A stretch of 64,000 bases of DNA from Verrucomicrobiaceae bacterium (GCA_016795375.1 JAEUHJ010000025.1:1-64000); one strand, 5' to 3'; counted from the first letter of the stretch, positions 50,421-59,308 are shown. The notes: generated from the sequence alone by a model not told the origin. Program-made: numbers and translations.

Positions 50421-51473
50421 TCACCCGACCGGCTCCGCCAGCGCGGTGCCGATGCCGGTTTTGCCGTAGCCGTTGCCGCAGTAGAAAAGACGCAGCTTGC
50501 CGCCTTCGCGGATGACATTGGGGTAGGAGGTCATTTGATTCTCCCATTTGGCTTTGCCGGGCGGCAGGGAGAGATTTTCCCCCGGAGCGCCGCGCTGCCA
50601 CACGAGTCCGTCCGCGCTCGTCGCCTCACAGATGGAGTAGGCGCCAAACTGCGTGCCGATGGCGGCATAAATCGCCCGCCAGCCGCCCGCCACGGGCCAC
50701 ACATTCAGCGCCACGGTGGCGGCGTTTTCATACGCGGCGTCACGGCGCGGGCTGAGCACCACATGGCGGTCCGTCCAGGTGATGCCGTCATACGAATGCG
50801 CGATGACGCTGTGCTTCTCCTGATGGATGAGGAGGTCCTTGCTCGGGGTGCCGTTGGCGATGGTGTAGTGCATGCGGTAGAGCACGCGGCCGTCCGCCTG
50901 CGGCAGCTCGAGGATGCGCCCCGCGCCGGCGACGCCTTTGTTGCTCGGCCACTGCGGGAAGCCATCGCCCAGCAGCACGGGATCAGCGCTGTGACGTGTC
51001 CAGTTTTTCAAATCCATGCTGGTGAGCAGGCCGATGCCGCCAAAGGCTTGCAGGCCCTCTCCCTTCATCGCACGACCCGTGTAATAGAGGTGCCATTTCC
51101 CGCCGATGCGATGCACGCAGGGCAGCACGCACCACCGCTCGTCGAAGGCGCCCTTTCCTCCCAGATCGAACAGCGGCCCGTGGCGCTCCCACTGCGTCAC
51201 ATCCTCCACCGGGCAGGTGGCGAGGCAGACACGGCGCAGGTTCTTCGCATCCCCGCCGCCGTAAAACAGCCAGTAGCGGCCCTCATGCGTGATGACGTGC
51301 GGGTTCATGCAGCAGGTTTCGTCAAACCAGCCGCCATTGATGCGGAAGACCGGATTGCGCGGATCACGCACCCACTGATGCACGCGAAAAGGCCCATCAG
51401 CGCCCTGTGCGAACGATGGAAGGGCGAGAGCAGAGGAGGAGGCGCGGAGGAAGGAGCGGCGGTTCATGCACAT
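50421..51473 (-). CDS. Secreted glycosidase-like five-bladed propeller protein (GH43/GH130-like)
   Basis: A 350-residue protein with a Tat-type signal (NRRSFLRASSSALALP). It shows repeated blades characteristic of GH43/GH32/GH130 propellers: VRDPRNPVFRINGGWFDE, NPHVITHEGRYWLFYGGGD, RIGGKWHLYYTGRA, AHSYDGITWTDR and KLRLFYCGNG. A glycan-cleaving role is inferred; catalytic acids are not assigned. It ends 20 bases before the ceramidase-like start and probably shares its transcript. A second start two codons in (MNRRSF) is equally likely. Confidence 0.72.
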   Translation of the reverse strand: MCMNRRSFLRASSSALALPSFAQGADGPFRVHQWVRDPRNPVFRINGGWFDETCCMNPHVITHEGRYWLFYGGGDAKNLRRVCLATCPVEDVTQWERHGPLFDLGGKGAFDERWCVLPCVHRIGGKWHLYYTGRAMKGEGLQAFGGIGLLTSMDLKNWTRHSADPVLLGDGFPQWPSNKGVAGAGRILELPQADGRVLYRMHYTIANGTPSKDLLIHQEKHSVIAHSYDGITWTDRHVVLSPRRDAAYENAATVALNVWPVAGGWRAIYAAIGTQFGAYSICEATSADGLVWQRGAPGENLSLPPGKAKWENQMTSYPNVIREGGKLRLFYCGNGYGKTGIGTALAEPVG

Positions 51474-51514
51474 TGCCAGACGACACCTTCAACGGTCGAG
51501 AGGCACGGAAGTGT

Positions 51515-52291
51515 TCACGGCTCCTCGATCACGAGACCGGTCTTTTCATCCACGCGGGCGATGACGAGCTTCGCTTGGTTGTCTTTGCCCTTCATTGCTT
51601 TGTTTTGGGCGATGAGAAAACGGCCGCGATCCAGCGGCGCGATGCCGAAGGAGGCATCGAACTCCCATTTGCCGGTGAGCTGGAATTTTTCATCCGTGCG
51701 CAGCAGCTTCGGCTTCCCGTAGCAGCCGAACCACCACGCGCCATCGGCATATGCGACGGTCTGGATGCCCATGAGCGTGTAACCGCTGGCCAGGACGTGA
51801 CGCTTCTGAAAACGGAAGCTCTCGTCATACTCATAGGCATAGTTTTCCTCCACGCCGGGCGGCAAGCCGCCGATGATGATGAACCTGCCATCGTGCCACG
51901 CCATGCCACCCGCGCCATGCACGAGTTCCGGCACACGGTGCTTCGCGAGTTCGGTCAGGCTCTCGCCATCATAGACATAGACCCACGAATCGGCCTCGCC
52001 CGCCGGCCGGTTGAACTCGCCGAGGTTCGTGGCGACATAGACGCGCCCCGCGTGAAAGCACAGATCGCCATGATGATCGGCAACAGGCACTTTTTTGAGG
52101 ATGCGGCCCTCCGTGTCGGTTTTCACGAGCACATCCGTCCAGCACCAGTAGATGGCGCTTTTGCCATCTGTGCAGATGCCCTGGACATGGCGAGGGTAGA
52201 AGCCCTCGCAGGCCGTTGGATGAAAAGCAGGCTCGCTCGCGCCTGCGAGCATGTGGAAACCGATGGTGAGAAGGCTGGCGATCCGTTTCAT
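51515..52291 (-). CDS. Secreted beta-propeller protein of unknown function
   Basis: A 258-residue protein with a signal peptide (MKRIASLLTIGFHMLAGAS). Repeated strand pairs such as HVQGICTDGKSAIYWCWTD, DLCFHAGRVYVATNLGEF and GAGGMAWHDGRFIIIGG suggest a six-bladed propeller like YncE or SGL. It may act as a lactonase or a sugar binder, but no catalytic site is visible. It overlaps the preceding fragment (ATGA at 52288-52291) and sits 41 bases ahead of the glycosidase-like gene. Confidence 0.65.
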   Translation of the reverse strand: MKRIASLLTIGFHMLAGASEPAFHPTACEGFYPRHVQGICTDGKSAIYWCWTDVLVKTDTEGRILKKVPVADHHGDLCFHAGRVYVATNLGEFNRPAGEADSWVYVYDGESLTELAKHRVPELVHGAGGMAWHDGRFIIIGGLPPGVEENYAYEYDESFRFQKRHVLASGYTLMGIQTVAYADGAWWFGCYGKPKLLRTDEKFQLTGKWEFDASFGIAPLDRGRFLIAQNKAMKGKDNQAKLVIARVDEKTGLVIEEP

Positions 52292-52527
52292 GGCCGTGAT
52301 TTGAGGTGTTTGTCGAAGAAACCGAGCACAAGCGGTCGGAGATCGCGCTGTTTTGGCCGAAGGTGGAAACTATGCGCCGCGTCGGGGATGATATCGAGCG
52401 GGTGGCTGGCTCCGGCGGCTTTCATCGCGGTGGCTGATGCCATGTCCTCTCCCGTCAAGACAGGGGGAAAATGCGCATCCGGCACACGGGCGGCATGGAC
52501 CGGGCTTGTCATCAGAAGCGGCAGCAA
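52288..52527 (-). pseudogene. Remnant of a secreted alpha/beta hydrolase
   Basis: The frame of 79 codons starts at TTG 52527. A signal-like stretch (LPLLMTSPVHA) leads directly into a piece resembling the C-terminus of an esterase, with the active-site His in IPDAAHSFHL and a final helix LVLGFFDKHLK. The nucleophile part is absent, so an internal deletion is likely. Its TGA overlaps the start of the propeller gene, which suggests that it was the first gene of the operon. It might still be translated. Confidence 0.45.
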
Positions 52528-52748
52528 CGTGAGGTGGAGCCAGAGGTGGTCTGGCGTGTGATTCGGCCTGATTGAGGTGGTTGAAGCATGCTGTTTCGTG
52601 GCGTAAGCAGGAAATCCACTTTTTCAATCACGCCATCATCTCGCCACGACCCCCGGTCATTATCAAAATTTGAAAACCACTTTCAGTCTGCGCTCCGCGA
52701 ACTTGCGGCGCTCCATCAACCCCGGCCACCATCCCCAACCCTGCTTTC

Positions 52749-53651
52749 ATGACCGCTCGTGACCTGCTGCTCCTGACGAAGTTCCGCCTCAGCGCACTCG
52801 TCATTGTCACGACGTTCGTGGGCTTCTGGCTGCGCGCGCCGGAGGGGTTCGATCCCTGGCTGCTGGTTCACACCATCATTGGCAGTTCGCTCGCCGCTTT
52901 CGGCGCGGCGGTCTTCAACCAGCTCATGGAAATCGAGCCCGATTCGCGCATGACGCGCACGGCGGACCGCCCGCTGCCCTCCGGCCGCGTGAGTCCATCC
53001 GCTGCGTTCGGCATCGGCTGGTTGTTGAGCGCATGGGCGCTGATTCATCTGACCATCCGTGTGAACATGGAGGCTGCGGTGCTCACGGCGGCCACGCTGG
53101 CCGTTTATCTTTTCATCTACACGCCGTTGAAGCGACAAAGCGCCACGAACACGCTCGTCGGGGCGGTTTCGGGCGCATTGCCGCCGCTGATCGGCTGGGC
53201 CGGTGCCGCAGGCCCGCCGTCGGCAAACGTAACGCCGCGCTTCCGCTGGGATTTGATGCTCGAACCGGGCGCCATCTACCTTTTCCTGCTGCTCTTCCTC
53301 TGGCAGTTGCCGCATTTCCTCGCCATCAACTGGATGTATCGCGACGAATATCGCAAAGGCGGCTTCGTCATGCTCGCAAACGATGACGAGCAGGGCGCGC
53401 GCACCTCGCGTCATGCGCTGGCGTATTCGATCAGCACGGTACTGCTGATGTTTTATCCGGTTTACGCCGGTGCGGCGCATGCATGGTGGTTCCTGCCGCC
53501 CGCGCTGCTGCTCAGCGGCTGGCTGTGCCATCTCGCCTTGCGGTTCAACCGGCAGCCGGAGCGCGCCGCTGCGCGCAAGCTCTTCTTCTGCACGCTGATG
53601 TATCTCCCGGCCATCCTGATCGTGTCCATCCTCGCCTGGAAACGTGCTTGA
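52749..53651 (+). CDS. ctaB: Protoheme IX farnesyltransferase (heme o synthase)
   Basis: A 300-residue UbiA-family prenyltransferase that converts heme b to heme o for terminal oxidases. The polyprenyl-diphosphate site is NQLMEIEPDSRMTRTADRP at about 57-75, matching CtaB/CyoE; the second site reads WQLPHFLAINWMYRDEYRKGG near 192-210. Eight or nine membrane helices. It leads an operon with sco and a DUF420 gene, which fits cytochrome c oxidase maturation. The 221 bases upstream show no gene. Confidence 0.93.
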   Translation: MTARDLLLLTKFRLSALVIVTTFVGFWLRAPEGFDPWLLVHTIIGSSLAAFGAAVFNQLMEIEPDSRMTRTADRPLPSGRVSPSAAFGIGWLLSAWALIHLTIRVNMEAAVLTAATLAVYLFIYTPLKRQSATNTLVGAVSGALPPLIGWAGAAGPPSANVTPRFRWDLMLEPGAIYLFLLLFLWQLPHFLAINWMYRDEYRKGGFVMLANDDEQGARTSRHALAYSISTVLLMFYPVYAGAAHAWWFLPPALLLSGWLCHLALRFNRQPERAAARKLFFCTLMYLPAILIVSILAWKRA

Positions 53652-53662
53652 CCACCACTGCC

Positions 53663-54361
53663 ATGAACGAACCTCCCGTCAAAGCTCCGCTGCATCCCCT
53701 CTCGATCTGGGCGCCCATCATCGTCGCCGTGCTCGGCATCGTGGTCTTTTACAACTACCTCATCTACCGCGCCCGCAGCGACAATGACGTGAACCGCCCG
53801 CCCGTCCTCGGCCGTCTTGAGAAAGACCTCGAACTCACCGAACGCAGTGGCAAAAAAGTGCGTCTTGAGGAGTTGAAGGGCAAGGTGCTCGTCATCTCAT
53901 GGGTCTTCACCCGCTGCCCGCGCGGCTGCGCCGCGGTGATCGGAAAACTGAAGAAACTGCACGAGGAATTCGCCAACGAGCCCGGCCTGCAGTTCGTCAG
54001 TTTCACGCTCGACGCCGATGACACGCCGGAGATGATGAAAAAATTCGCCGGCGGCCTCGGCATCAAGGACGACGCCAACTGGTGGTTCGTGAACGGCGAA
54101 AAAGAAGCCGTGCGCAAGTTCATGACCAGCCAGGTGCAGTTCCGCCCCGTGCAGGACATGCCGGAGAAGGACCGCCTCTCGCCCGATGACAAATACATTC
54201 ATGATCTGCGCGTCGCCGTCATCGACCATCGCGGCCATGTGCGCGGCCTGGAGGACATCCTGAACCCCGATCCCGAGTTCGCGAAGTTCTGGGATGAAAA
54301 ACTGCGCAAAGACCTGCGCTACCTGCTCGACGATCAGAAAAAGAACCCCTACAAACCGTGA
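53663..54361 (+). CDS. SCO1/SenC family copper chaperone
   Basis: About 232 residues from ATG 53663, eleven bases after ctaB. An N-terminal membrane anchor (SIWAPIIVAVLGIVVFYNYL, about 14-33) is followed by a thioredoxin fold. The copper-binding CxxxC motif is CPRGC at about 85-89, and the distal His lies in DKYIHDLRVAVID. SCO proteins deliver copper to the CuA centre of cytochrome oxidase subunit II, outside the inner membrane. Its stop overlaps the GTG start of the next gene. Confidence 0.92.
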   Translation: MNEPPVKAPLHPLSIWAPIIVAVLGIVVFYNYLIYRARSDNDVNRPPVLGRLEKDLELTERSGKKVRLEELKGKVLVISWVFTRCPRGCAAVIGKLKKLHEEFANEPGLQFVSFTLDADDTPEMMKKFAGGLGIKDDANWWFVNGEKEAVRKFMTSQVQFRPVQDMPEKDRLSPDDKYIHDLRVAVIDHRGHVRGLEDILNPDPEFAKFWDEKLRKDLRYLLDDQKKNPYKP

Positions 54362-54804
54362 ACCAGGTCATGGAAGTCACCGAACTGCCGAAGCTCTACA
54401 CGCTTTTCAACGCCGCCGCGCTGCTGCACATCATCCTCGGCCTGGCGATGATCAAGATCGGCCAGAGAAAGCCGCACATCGCCAGCATGGTCATCGCGCT
54501 GATCTTCTCCGCCGCGTTCCTCGCCTGCTACCTCTATTACCACCGCCATGCCGGGCATGTGAAGTTCGCCGGCGCCGGCCTCTCACGCCCGGTCTATTTC
54601 ACCATCCTGTTCACGCACATCCCGCTGGCGGCGCTGAATCTGCCGATGATCCTCCTGACCGTCGTCCCCGCGCTGCGAAACCGTTTCGACAAACACAAGC
54701 GCATGGCGAGGTGGACCCTGCCCGTCTGGATCTACGTCTCCCTCAGCGGCATCATCATCTACCTGATGTGCTACGTCTGGTACGGCCCGCCCGTCCGCGC
54801 CTGA
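54358..54804 (+). CDS. DUF420 membrane protein
   Basis: A 148-residue protein with four membrane helices and family-like His residues: YTLFNAAALLHIILGLAMIKIGQRKPH, ACYLYYHRHAGH, ILFTHIPLAALNLPMI and HKRMARWTLPVWIYVSLSGI (segments shortened to their cores). DUF420 proteins are found with cytochrome oxidase assembly genes and are related in layout to CtaM/YozB. It starts at GTG 54358, overlapping the sco stop (GTGA); ATG 54370 is an alternative. Only one base separates its stop from that of the convergent gene. Confidence 0.82.
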   Translation: MNQVMEVTELPKLYTLFNAAALLHIILGLAMIKIGQRKPHIASMVIALIFSAAFLACYLYYHRHAGHVKFAGAGLSRPVYFTILFTHIPLAALNLPMILLTVVPALRNRFDKHKRMARWTLPVWIYVSLSGIIIYLMCYVWYGPPVRA

Positions 54805-54805
54805 A

Positions 54806-55117
54806 TCACTCCGTGAAGTCCCAGGACTTCCGTTTCTCCGGCCTCAGCTCCGTCCTGCCGCCGTTCTTCTTCCGAAACGGATCAAACACGACATCGGAGC
54901 CATCCACTTTCATCTGGTAAACCATGCGCAGCAGCTCGCCGAGCCTTCCCTTGGGAAAACCGGCCCTGTTCGCGAACCAGCCGAGGTATTCCGCCGGGAT
55001 GTCATAGATCGGCGCGCCCTTCGGCGGAAAATGTGCGGGGCCGAACTTCCCGAACGGCATGAACGTGCGCCCGATCTCCTCGAGATCGTGTCGCATGCGT
55101 TCGGCGAGGTCGTTCAT
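54806..55117 (-). CDS. DUF3820 family protein
   Basis: A 103-residue protein whose centre has the DUF3820 pattern: FMPFGKFGPAHFPPKG, IYDIPAEYLGWFANRAGFPKG and GELLRMVYQMKVDG. The family has been described as a putative quorum-sensing-regulated virulence factor in Pseudomonas, but the fold is related to exonuclease-associated domains and the role here is unknown. Its start overlaps the stop of the DAHP synthase gene (ATGA), so they share a transcript. Confidence 0.82.
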   Translation of the reverse strand: MNDLAERMRHDLEEIGRTFMPFGKFGPAHFPPKGAPIYDIPAEYLGWFANRAGFPKGRLGELLRMVYQMKVDGSDVVFDPFRKKNGGRTELRPEKRKSWDFTE

Positions 55118-56160
55118 GGCTTCAAAACCGCATGCGCCTCACGCAGCAGTTTCTCCGTCGTGTCCCAGTCGATGCACGCGTCGGTGATGGACTGGCCGCG
55201 CACGAGCTGATCGAGCGGCTGCGGGAATTTCTGGTTTCCGCCGACTAGATTGCTCTCCAGCATCGCGCCGATGATGGCTTTCTGGCCTGCCACGCGCTGG
55301 CGCACGATCTCACGGAAGACATCGGGCATGCGGCGGTGATCCTTCGCGCAGTTGCCGTGGCTGGCGTCGATCATGATCGTGGGCTTGAGCTTTGCGGCTT
55401 CGAGGCCGTCGATGGTTTCGATGACGTTGTCCGCGCCGTAATTCGGACCACTTTCACCGCCGCGCAGGATGATGTGGCAGTCGGGATTGCCGCTCGTCGT
55501 CACGGCGGAGGCGATGCCGTCCTCGCTCACGCCGAGGAAGGTCTGCGGCTGCATTGCCGCCTTGATCGCGTTGATGGCGGGGGTGATGTGTCCATAGGTG
55601 CCGTTCTTGAACCCGAGCGGCATCGACAGGCCGGAGGCCATCTGGCGGTGCGTTTGCGATTCTGTCGTGCGTGCGCCGACGGCGCTCCAGGAGATCAAAT
55701 CGGCGATGTACTGCGGCGTGATGGGATCGAGCAGCTCCGTGGCCGTGGGCAGGCGGAGATCGAGCACCTCGCGCAGGATTTTCCGCGCTTGTCGCAGCCC
55801 GTCCGGGATGTTGCAGGTGCCGTCGAGGTCCGGGTCCATGATGAGGCCCTTCCAGCCAACCGTGGTACGCGGCTTTTCAAAATACACGCGCATGACGATG
55901 CACAGCCGGTCTTTCAATTTCTGCGCCAGCGCGGCGAGCTTCCGCGCATACTCCAAACCCGCCTCCGGATCGTGAATCGAGCACGGGCCGGCGACCACGA
56001 GAAAACGTGGGTCGTTGCCGAAGATGATTTCACGGATTTCACGACGCGATTCGGTCATGAAGGCCGTCTGCGCCCCGGTGGGCGTGATTTCAGCCACCAT
56101 CGAGCGTGGCGATGGCAGCGCGATGTTGGAGGCGATGTGGAGGTTGGCGGTCTGGCTCAT
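55114..56160 (-). CDS. aroG: 3-deoxy-7-phosphoheptulonate synthase, class I
   Basis: The 348-residue enzyme condenses phosphoenolpyruvate and erythrose 4-phosphate in the first step of aromatic amino acid synthesis. AroF/G/H-type signatures are VVAGPCSIHDPEAGLEYA, MRVYFEKPRTTVGWKGL, DPDLDGTCNI, ISWSAVGARTTESQTHR, GFKNGT and IDASHGNC. Which of aroF, aroG or aroH it matches in feedback control cannot be told by eye. It leads the small operon with DUF3820. The start ATG 56160 is the only good one. Confidence 0.92.
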   Translation of the reverse strand: MSQTANLHIASNIALPSPRSMVAEITPTGAQTAFMTESRREIREIIFGNDPRFLVVAGPCSIHDPEAGLEYARKLAALAQKLKDRLCIVMRVYFEKPRTTVGWKGLIMDPDLDGTCNIPDGLRQARKILREVLDLRLPTATELLDPITPQYIADLISWSAVGARTTESQTHRQMASGLSMPLGFKNGTYGHITPAINAIKAAMQPQTFLGVSEDGIASAVTTSGNPDCHIILRGGESGPNYGADNVIETIDGLEAAKLKPTIMIDASHGNCAKDHRRMPDVFREIVRQRVAGQKAIIGAMLESNLVGGNQKFPQPLDQLVRGQSITDACIDWDTTEKLLREAHAVLKP

Positions 56161-56257
56161 GGTGGGGGGGAATGGTCACAGGCAGAGCCACGGCAACGCC
56201 GTGACCTGCGGGTGAAGCCGCATGGGGGTGAGCAGCGGCAGATAATGTATCATACGG

Positions 56258-56356
56258 AGCTTTCGCGCCTTGTTCCTGGAGAAATTTGCGGAGGTGCCGC
56301 GCATCTCTCAGCGACGGATTGTCCGTCCACTTCACCTCAATGGGCGTCACCTGGCC
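56258..56356 (-). pseudogene. Remnant of a DUF4143-type AAA ATPase
   Basis: In the 317-base gap between aroG and the NlpC gene, the minus strand reads VTPIEVKWTDNPSLRDARHL and then RKFLQEQGAKA. This is the nuclease-like C-terminal segment of DUF4143 ATPases (consensus IEVKSGDNPSLRDARGL). No more of the gene remains, and no start belongs to it. The rest of the gap has no supported gene. Confidence 0.6.
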
Positions 56357-56477
56357 GCGCGCTCGGTGATGAGTTCGGGCGGCGATATGGGAGAGCGAGA
56401 CCTGGCGTCCAATCTGTGGCGGCGACGACCGCAAGGCTCCGCCCATGTTCGGTGTCCGTGGCACCCCGGCGTCGATG

Positions 56478-57581
56478 TCAGTTCCGGAAAAACCGCCGGA
56501 TGGAATTCACGGCTTGATCGACCTTTTGCTCGATGGTGCTCTTCGGTGGTGGCGCGGGCGCGCGGCGTTTGACCGTCGTAGATGCGGCGGTGGTGGTTTT
56601 CTTTTTCGGGGGCGTCGCCTTGGGCTTGGTGGTCTTCGGCGGCGCATCGGCCACGGTGGTTTTTTTGACTTCGACTTTCTCCATGGACTTGGAGCCGGGA
56701 GTGCTTGCGGTGGTGCCGGGCTTTGATTCCGGTTTCGCCACGGAGACGATGGCGACGGCCTTGCGTACTTCTTCCTTGGGTGGCGCTGGCTTGGGTTCGG
56801 GCATGGGCTTTACGACTGCGGCGGGCTTCGTTTCTTCCGCAGGTTTGGAGGTGGCGGCGATGTCGGCGGGCTTCGGTTCCTCCGGCATGAGACCGGGGGC
56901 ATGGCCGTAGCCGTGGAAATGAGACGGGCCTCCGGCTTTGGGCAGGTTGAAGTCGAAAACGCTCACGCCGCTGCGGCGTTCGCCGTGAAAGCTGCGGCCG
57001 TCGCTGGCACCAAAGACGACGCGCTTGCCGGTCTTCTTGAGTTTGCCGAGGTAGATCATCACATGCGTGACGGGCAGCTCGCGCTTTGTCTCGGTGGTAT
57101 TCGTCCAGAAGAGGAGGTCGCCGGGCATGAGGCCGGCGAATTCGGGGCTGTCAAAGGCGGCGGCGGTGGGCGTGAGGTGGAGCTGTGTTTTCTTTTCCAC
57201 CCACCGGCACATGTCGTCGGACTGGCGCGGCACGTCCTTCAAACCCTGGAAATGCAGCGTGTGATAGACCGTGCCGGAGCAGTCCATGCCGCCCTTCGCA
57301 GGATCGTGGGAGCCGTAGAGATAACCGAGTTCGAGGCGGGTGAGCGCCAGGGCGCTCTGCACGAGGCTTTGCACCCGCTTCGGGTAGCGATCGAAGTCCT
57401 GGAGGTCCTCGATGCTGATGGTGGAGACGGCGGCCTTGGTGGGCGCCGCAGGTTTCTCATCGGCACCGGCGGCCGGCGCCGTTTTTTTCTCCACCGCCTT
57501 GGTCGTGGTGTCCGCACGACAGATGAGACCGCCGAAAGCCGCAAAGATCATGATCGTCGCAAATCGCGGGGTTGGGTGCAT
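56478..57581 (-). CDS. Secreted NlpC/P60 family cysteine peptidase with Lys/Pro-rich tail
   Basis: A 367-residue exported protein (signal peptide about 1-23). The NlpC/P60 domain spans about 70-235, with the catalytic Cys in DCSGTVYH (about 101) and His in VTHVMIYLG (about 173). Such enzymes cut the D-Glu-mDAP bond in peptidoglycan stems. From about 245 on, a Pro/Lys/Thr/Ala-rich tail extends to the end (repeats like KPAEETKPA), finishing in a short amphipathic helix (SIRRFF). The tail may bind the cell wall or envelope. Confidence 0.82.
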   Translation of the reverse strand: MHPTPRFATIMIFAAFGGLICRADTTTKAVEKKTAPAAGADEKPAAPTKAAVSTISIEDLQDFDRYPKRVQSLVQSALALTRLELGYLYGSHDPAKGGMDCSGTVYHTLHFQGLKDVPRQSDDMCRWVEKKTQLHLTPTAAAFDSPEFAGLMPGDLLFWTNTTETKRELPVTHVMIYLGKLKKTGKRVVFGASDGRSFHGERRSGVSVFDFNLPKAGGPSHFHGYGHAPGLMPEEPKPADIAATSKPAEETKPAAVVKPMPEPKPAPPKEEVRKAVAIVSVAKPESKPGTTASTPGSKSMEKVEVKKTTVADAPPKTTKPKATPPKKKTTTAASTTVKRRAPAPPPKSTIEQKVDQAVNSIRRFFRN

Positions 57582-57680
57582 GGCGAGTCGGTGGTGGGAG
57601 GTTCGCTGGCCTTCGTTTGGACGCCTTCGTGCGCGAATTTGATCAAATCAAATCCGCATTCGCGTGGCCATGCGCCAAGT

Positions 57681-58628
57681 TCATGCGCCGACGAGCCGCA
57701 GCCCCCACGCGATGACGACCGGCGTGGTGACGCAGCTCACGACCGTGGTGGCGATGACGACCTGCACCGCCGTGGGCGCATGGCCGCCATACATGCGCGC
57801 GATCATGATGTTGAACACGGCGGAGGGCATCGCCGCCTGCACGATGAGGATGCGCTTCAGCTCGGTCGTCACGGGCAGATAATACGCCGCCGCCACGAAG
57901 GCGAGCGGAAGCACGCCGAGCCGCAGCACCGGGCTGAGCAGCGCCACCTTCCACTGCGTGCGCTCCTGGCCGATGAGGTCCGCGATGGACGCGCCGATGA
58001 GCAGCACCGCCAGCGGCACCGCGCACGCGCCGAGCATCTCGAAGGTGTTGTGCGCCACCCGTGGAATCCAGGCATGCAGCCCGGTGAAGTTCAGTGCCAG
58101 CGAAAGGAGGATGGTGATGACCGGCGCGTTCAAGGCATGACGCCACGGCGCCTTGTCAAAACCCGTCAGCATGCCGACGCCGGCGGTCCAGCAGGCGATC
58201 TCGACACCGAGGGTGAAGGTGAACAGCACGCCGAGCGTGCCTTCATCCGGAAACAACGCCGTGACGATGGGGATGGCCACGAAACCGTAATTTTGCAGCC
58301 CGCAGGCCACGCTGAAGGTGCGGCGGCCCTCACCCTTTCGCAAACCGATGAGCGGCGCGACAAAATATGTGAACGCGATGCCCAGCGCGACCAGCGCAAA
58401 GCCCAGGCCGGCCGCGATCACCACGGGCGCGGGCTTCATCACCGATGGGTTGCCCGCCACACGCTCGATGATCAGCGCCGGCGTCAGCAGCATCACGCAG
58501 AGCTTCATCAGGCTCGCGTCGGCCTCCGGCTTCAGCAGGCCGGTGCGCCGCGCCGCCGCCCCGGCGGCCATCGTGAGATACACCGGCAGGGCGACGGAAA
58601 GGATGCTGAGGAAGTCGAGGCTCGACAT
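57681..58628 (-). CDS. AEC family transporter
   Basis: A 315-residue protein with ten hydrophobic helices in two inverted halves, of the auxin efflux carrier type. Characteristic positions are LMKLCVMLLTPALIIERVA near the start, GLQNYGFVAIPIVTALFP with the helix break at about 117-132, and LIVQAAMPSAVFNIMIARMYG in the second half. Bacterial members export organic acids such as malate or malonate. It precedes the NlpC gene on the same strand after a 99-base gap; they are not clearly linked. Confidence 0.85.
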   Translation of the reverse strand: MSSLDFLSILSVALPVYLTMAAGAAARRTGLLKPEADASLMKLCVMLLTPALIIERVAGNPSVMKPAPVVIAAGLGFALVALGIAFTYFVAPLIGLRKGEGRRTFSVACGLQNYGFVAIPIVTALFPDEGTLGVLFTFTLGVEIACWTAGVGMLTGFDKAPWRHALNAPVITILLSLALNFTGLHAWIPRVAHNTFEMLGACAVPLAVLLIGASIADLIGQERTQWKVALLSPVLRLGVLPLAFVAAAYYLPVTTELKRILIVQAAMPSAVFNIMIARMYGGHAPTAVQVVIATTVVSCVTTPVVIAWGLRLVGA

Positions 58629-58711
58629 GGACGCGTGCAGCTAGGCGGTGTCATGAGGGAGCGCAAGCGATGCCGTGCGTGCATTGCTCATGGTTCTGTG
58701 TATCAAAATGC

Positions 58712-59308
58712 TCACCCACGTTTCCAGACCACCCACAGCTCCGGAGGCGAGGCCGCGCGGTTCACGGGCCGCAGGTGCTGCACCTCAAAACGCCGCGAAT
58801 CGAGCGTCGCGGCCCACTCCGCCATGCTGCGGCCTTCATCCGCGCCGCCTTCGTGGCCGGGATAAACCACCACGGTGAGCACGCCGGCCGGTTTGAGCAG
58901 CTCCAGCGCCTCCCTCACGGCGATCATCGTCGTTTCGGTGCGTGTGATCAGCGTCTTGTCCGTGCCAGGCAGGTAGCCGAGGTTGAACATGACCGCGCTG
59001 GTCTTTCCATGCAGCTCCGCCGGCAGATGTGCGCGCATCGCCTCATGTCCCGCATGAATCAGCGTCGTCATTTCGTCTGGAACACGCTTTCGCGTCTCGA
59101 TCAACGCCGCCTCCTGCACGTCGAACGCGAACACATGTCCGCCCGGCGTCACGCACTCCGTCAAAAATAACGTGTCATGTCCGTTCCCCATCGTCGCATC
59201 GACCGCGACGTCTCCGGGCCGCAGGCGATCCTTCAAGATCAACTGCGCCCACAACACCGACGATGGCAGGCCGCCGTTCGGACTGGCGAGATGTGGCGGA
59301 GGGTTCAT
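58712..59308 (-). CDS. YtqB-like class I SAM-dependent methyltransferase (rRNA_methylase family)
   Basis: About 198 residues from ATG 59308. The order of motifs matches the YtqB/pfam06962 family: AVDATMGNGHDTLFL (SAM site, about 36-50), VFAFDVQEAALIETRKR, VMFNLGYLPGTDKTLITR and VVYPGHEGGADE. YtqB binds SAM and probably methylates RNA, with no fully known target. The frame is open upstream to 59764, but this part is antisense to the AraC gene and is excluded. Confidence 0.85.
   Translation of the reverse strand: MNPPPHLASPNGGLPSSVLWAQLILKDRLRPGDVAVDATMGNGHDTLFLTECVTPGGHVFAFDVQEAALIETRKRVPDEMTTLIHAGHEAMRAHLPAELHGKTSAVMFNLGYLPGTDKTLITRTETTMIAVREALELLKPAGVLTVVVYPGHEGGADEGRSMAEWAATLDSRRFEVQHLRPVNRAASPPELWVVWKRG

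Noticed and set aside
52370-52627. An 85-codon minus-strand frame starting MKKWISCLRHET
   Set aside because: It overlaps the hydrolase remnant in another frame and has no coding-like composition or family pattern.
56901-58865. A 654-codon open frame on the plus strand
   Set aside because: It runs antisense to the NlpC/P60 and AEC genes, which have clear domains. The encoded protein is His/Arg/Asp-rich without domains, typical of an antisense frame in GC-rich DNA.
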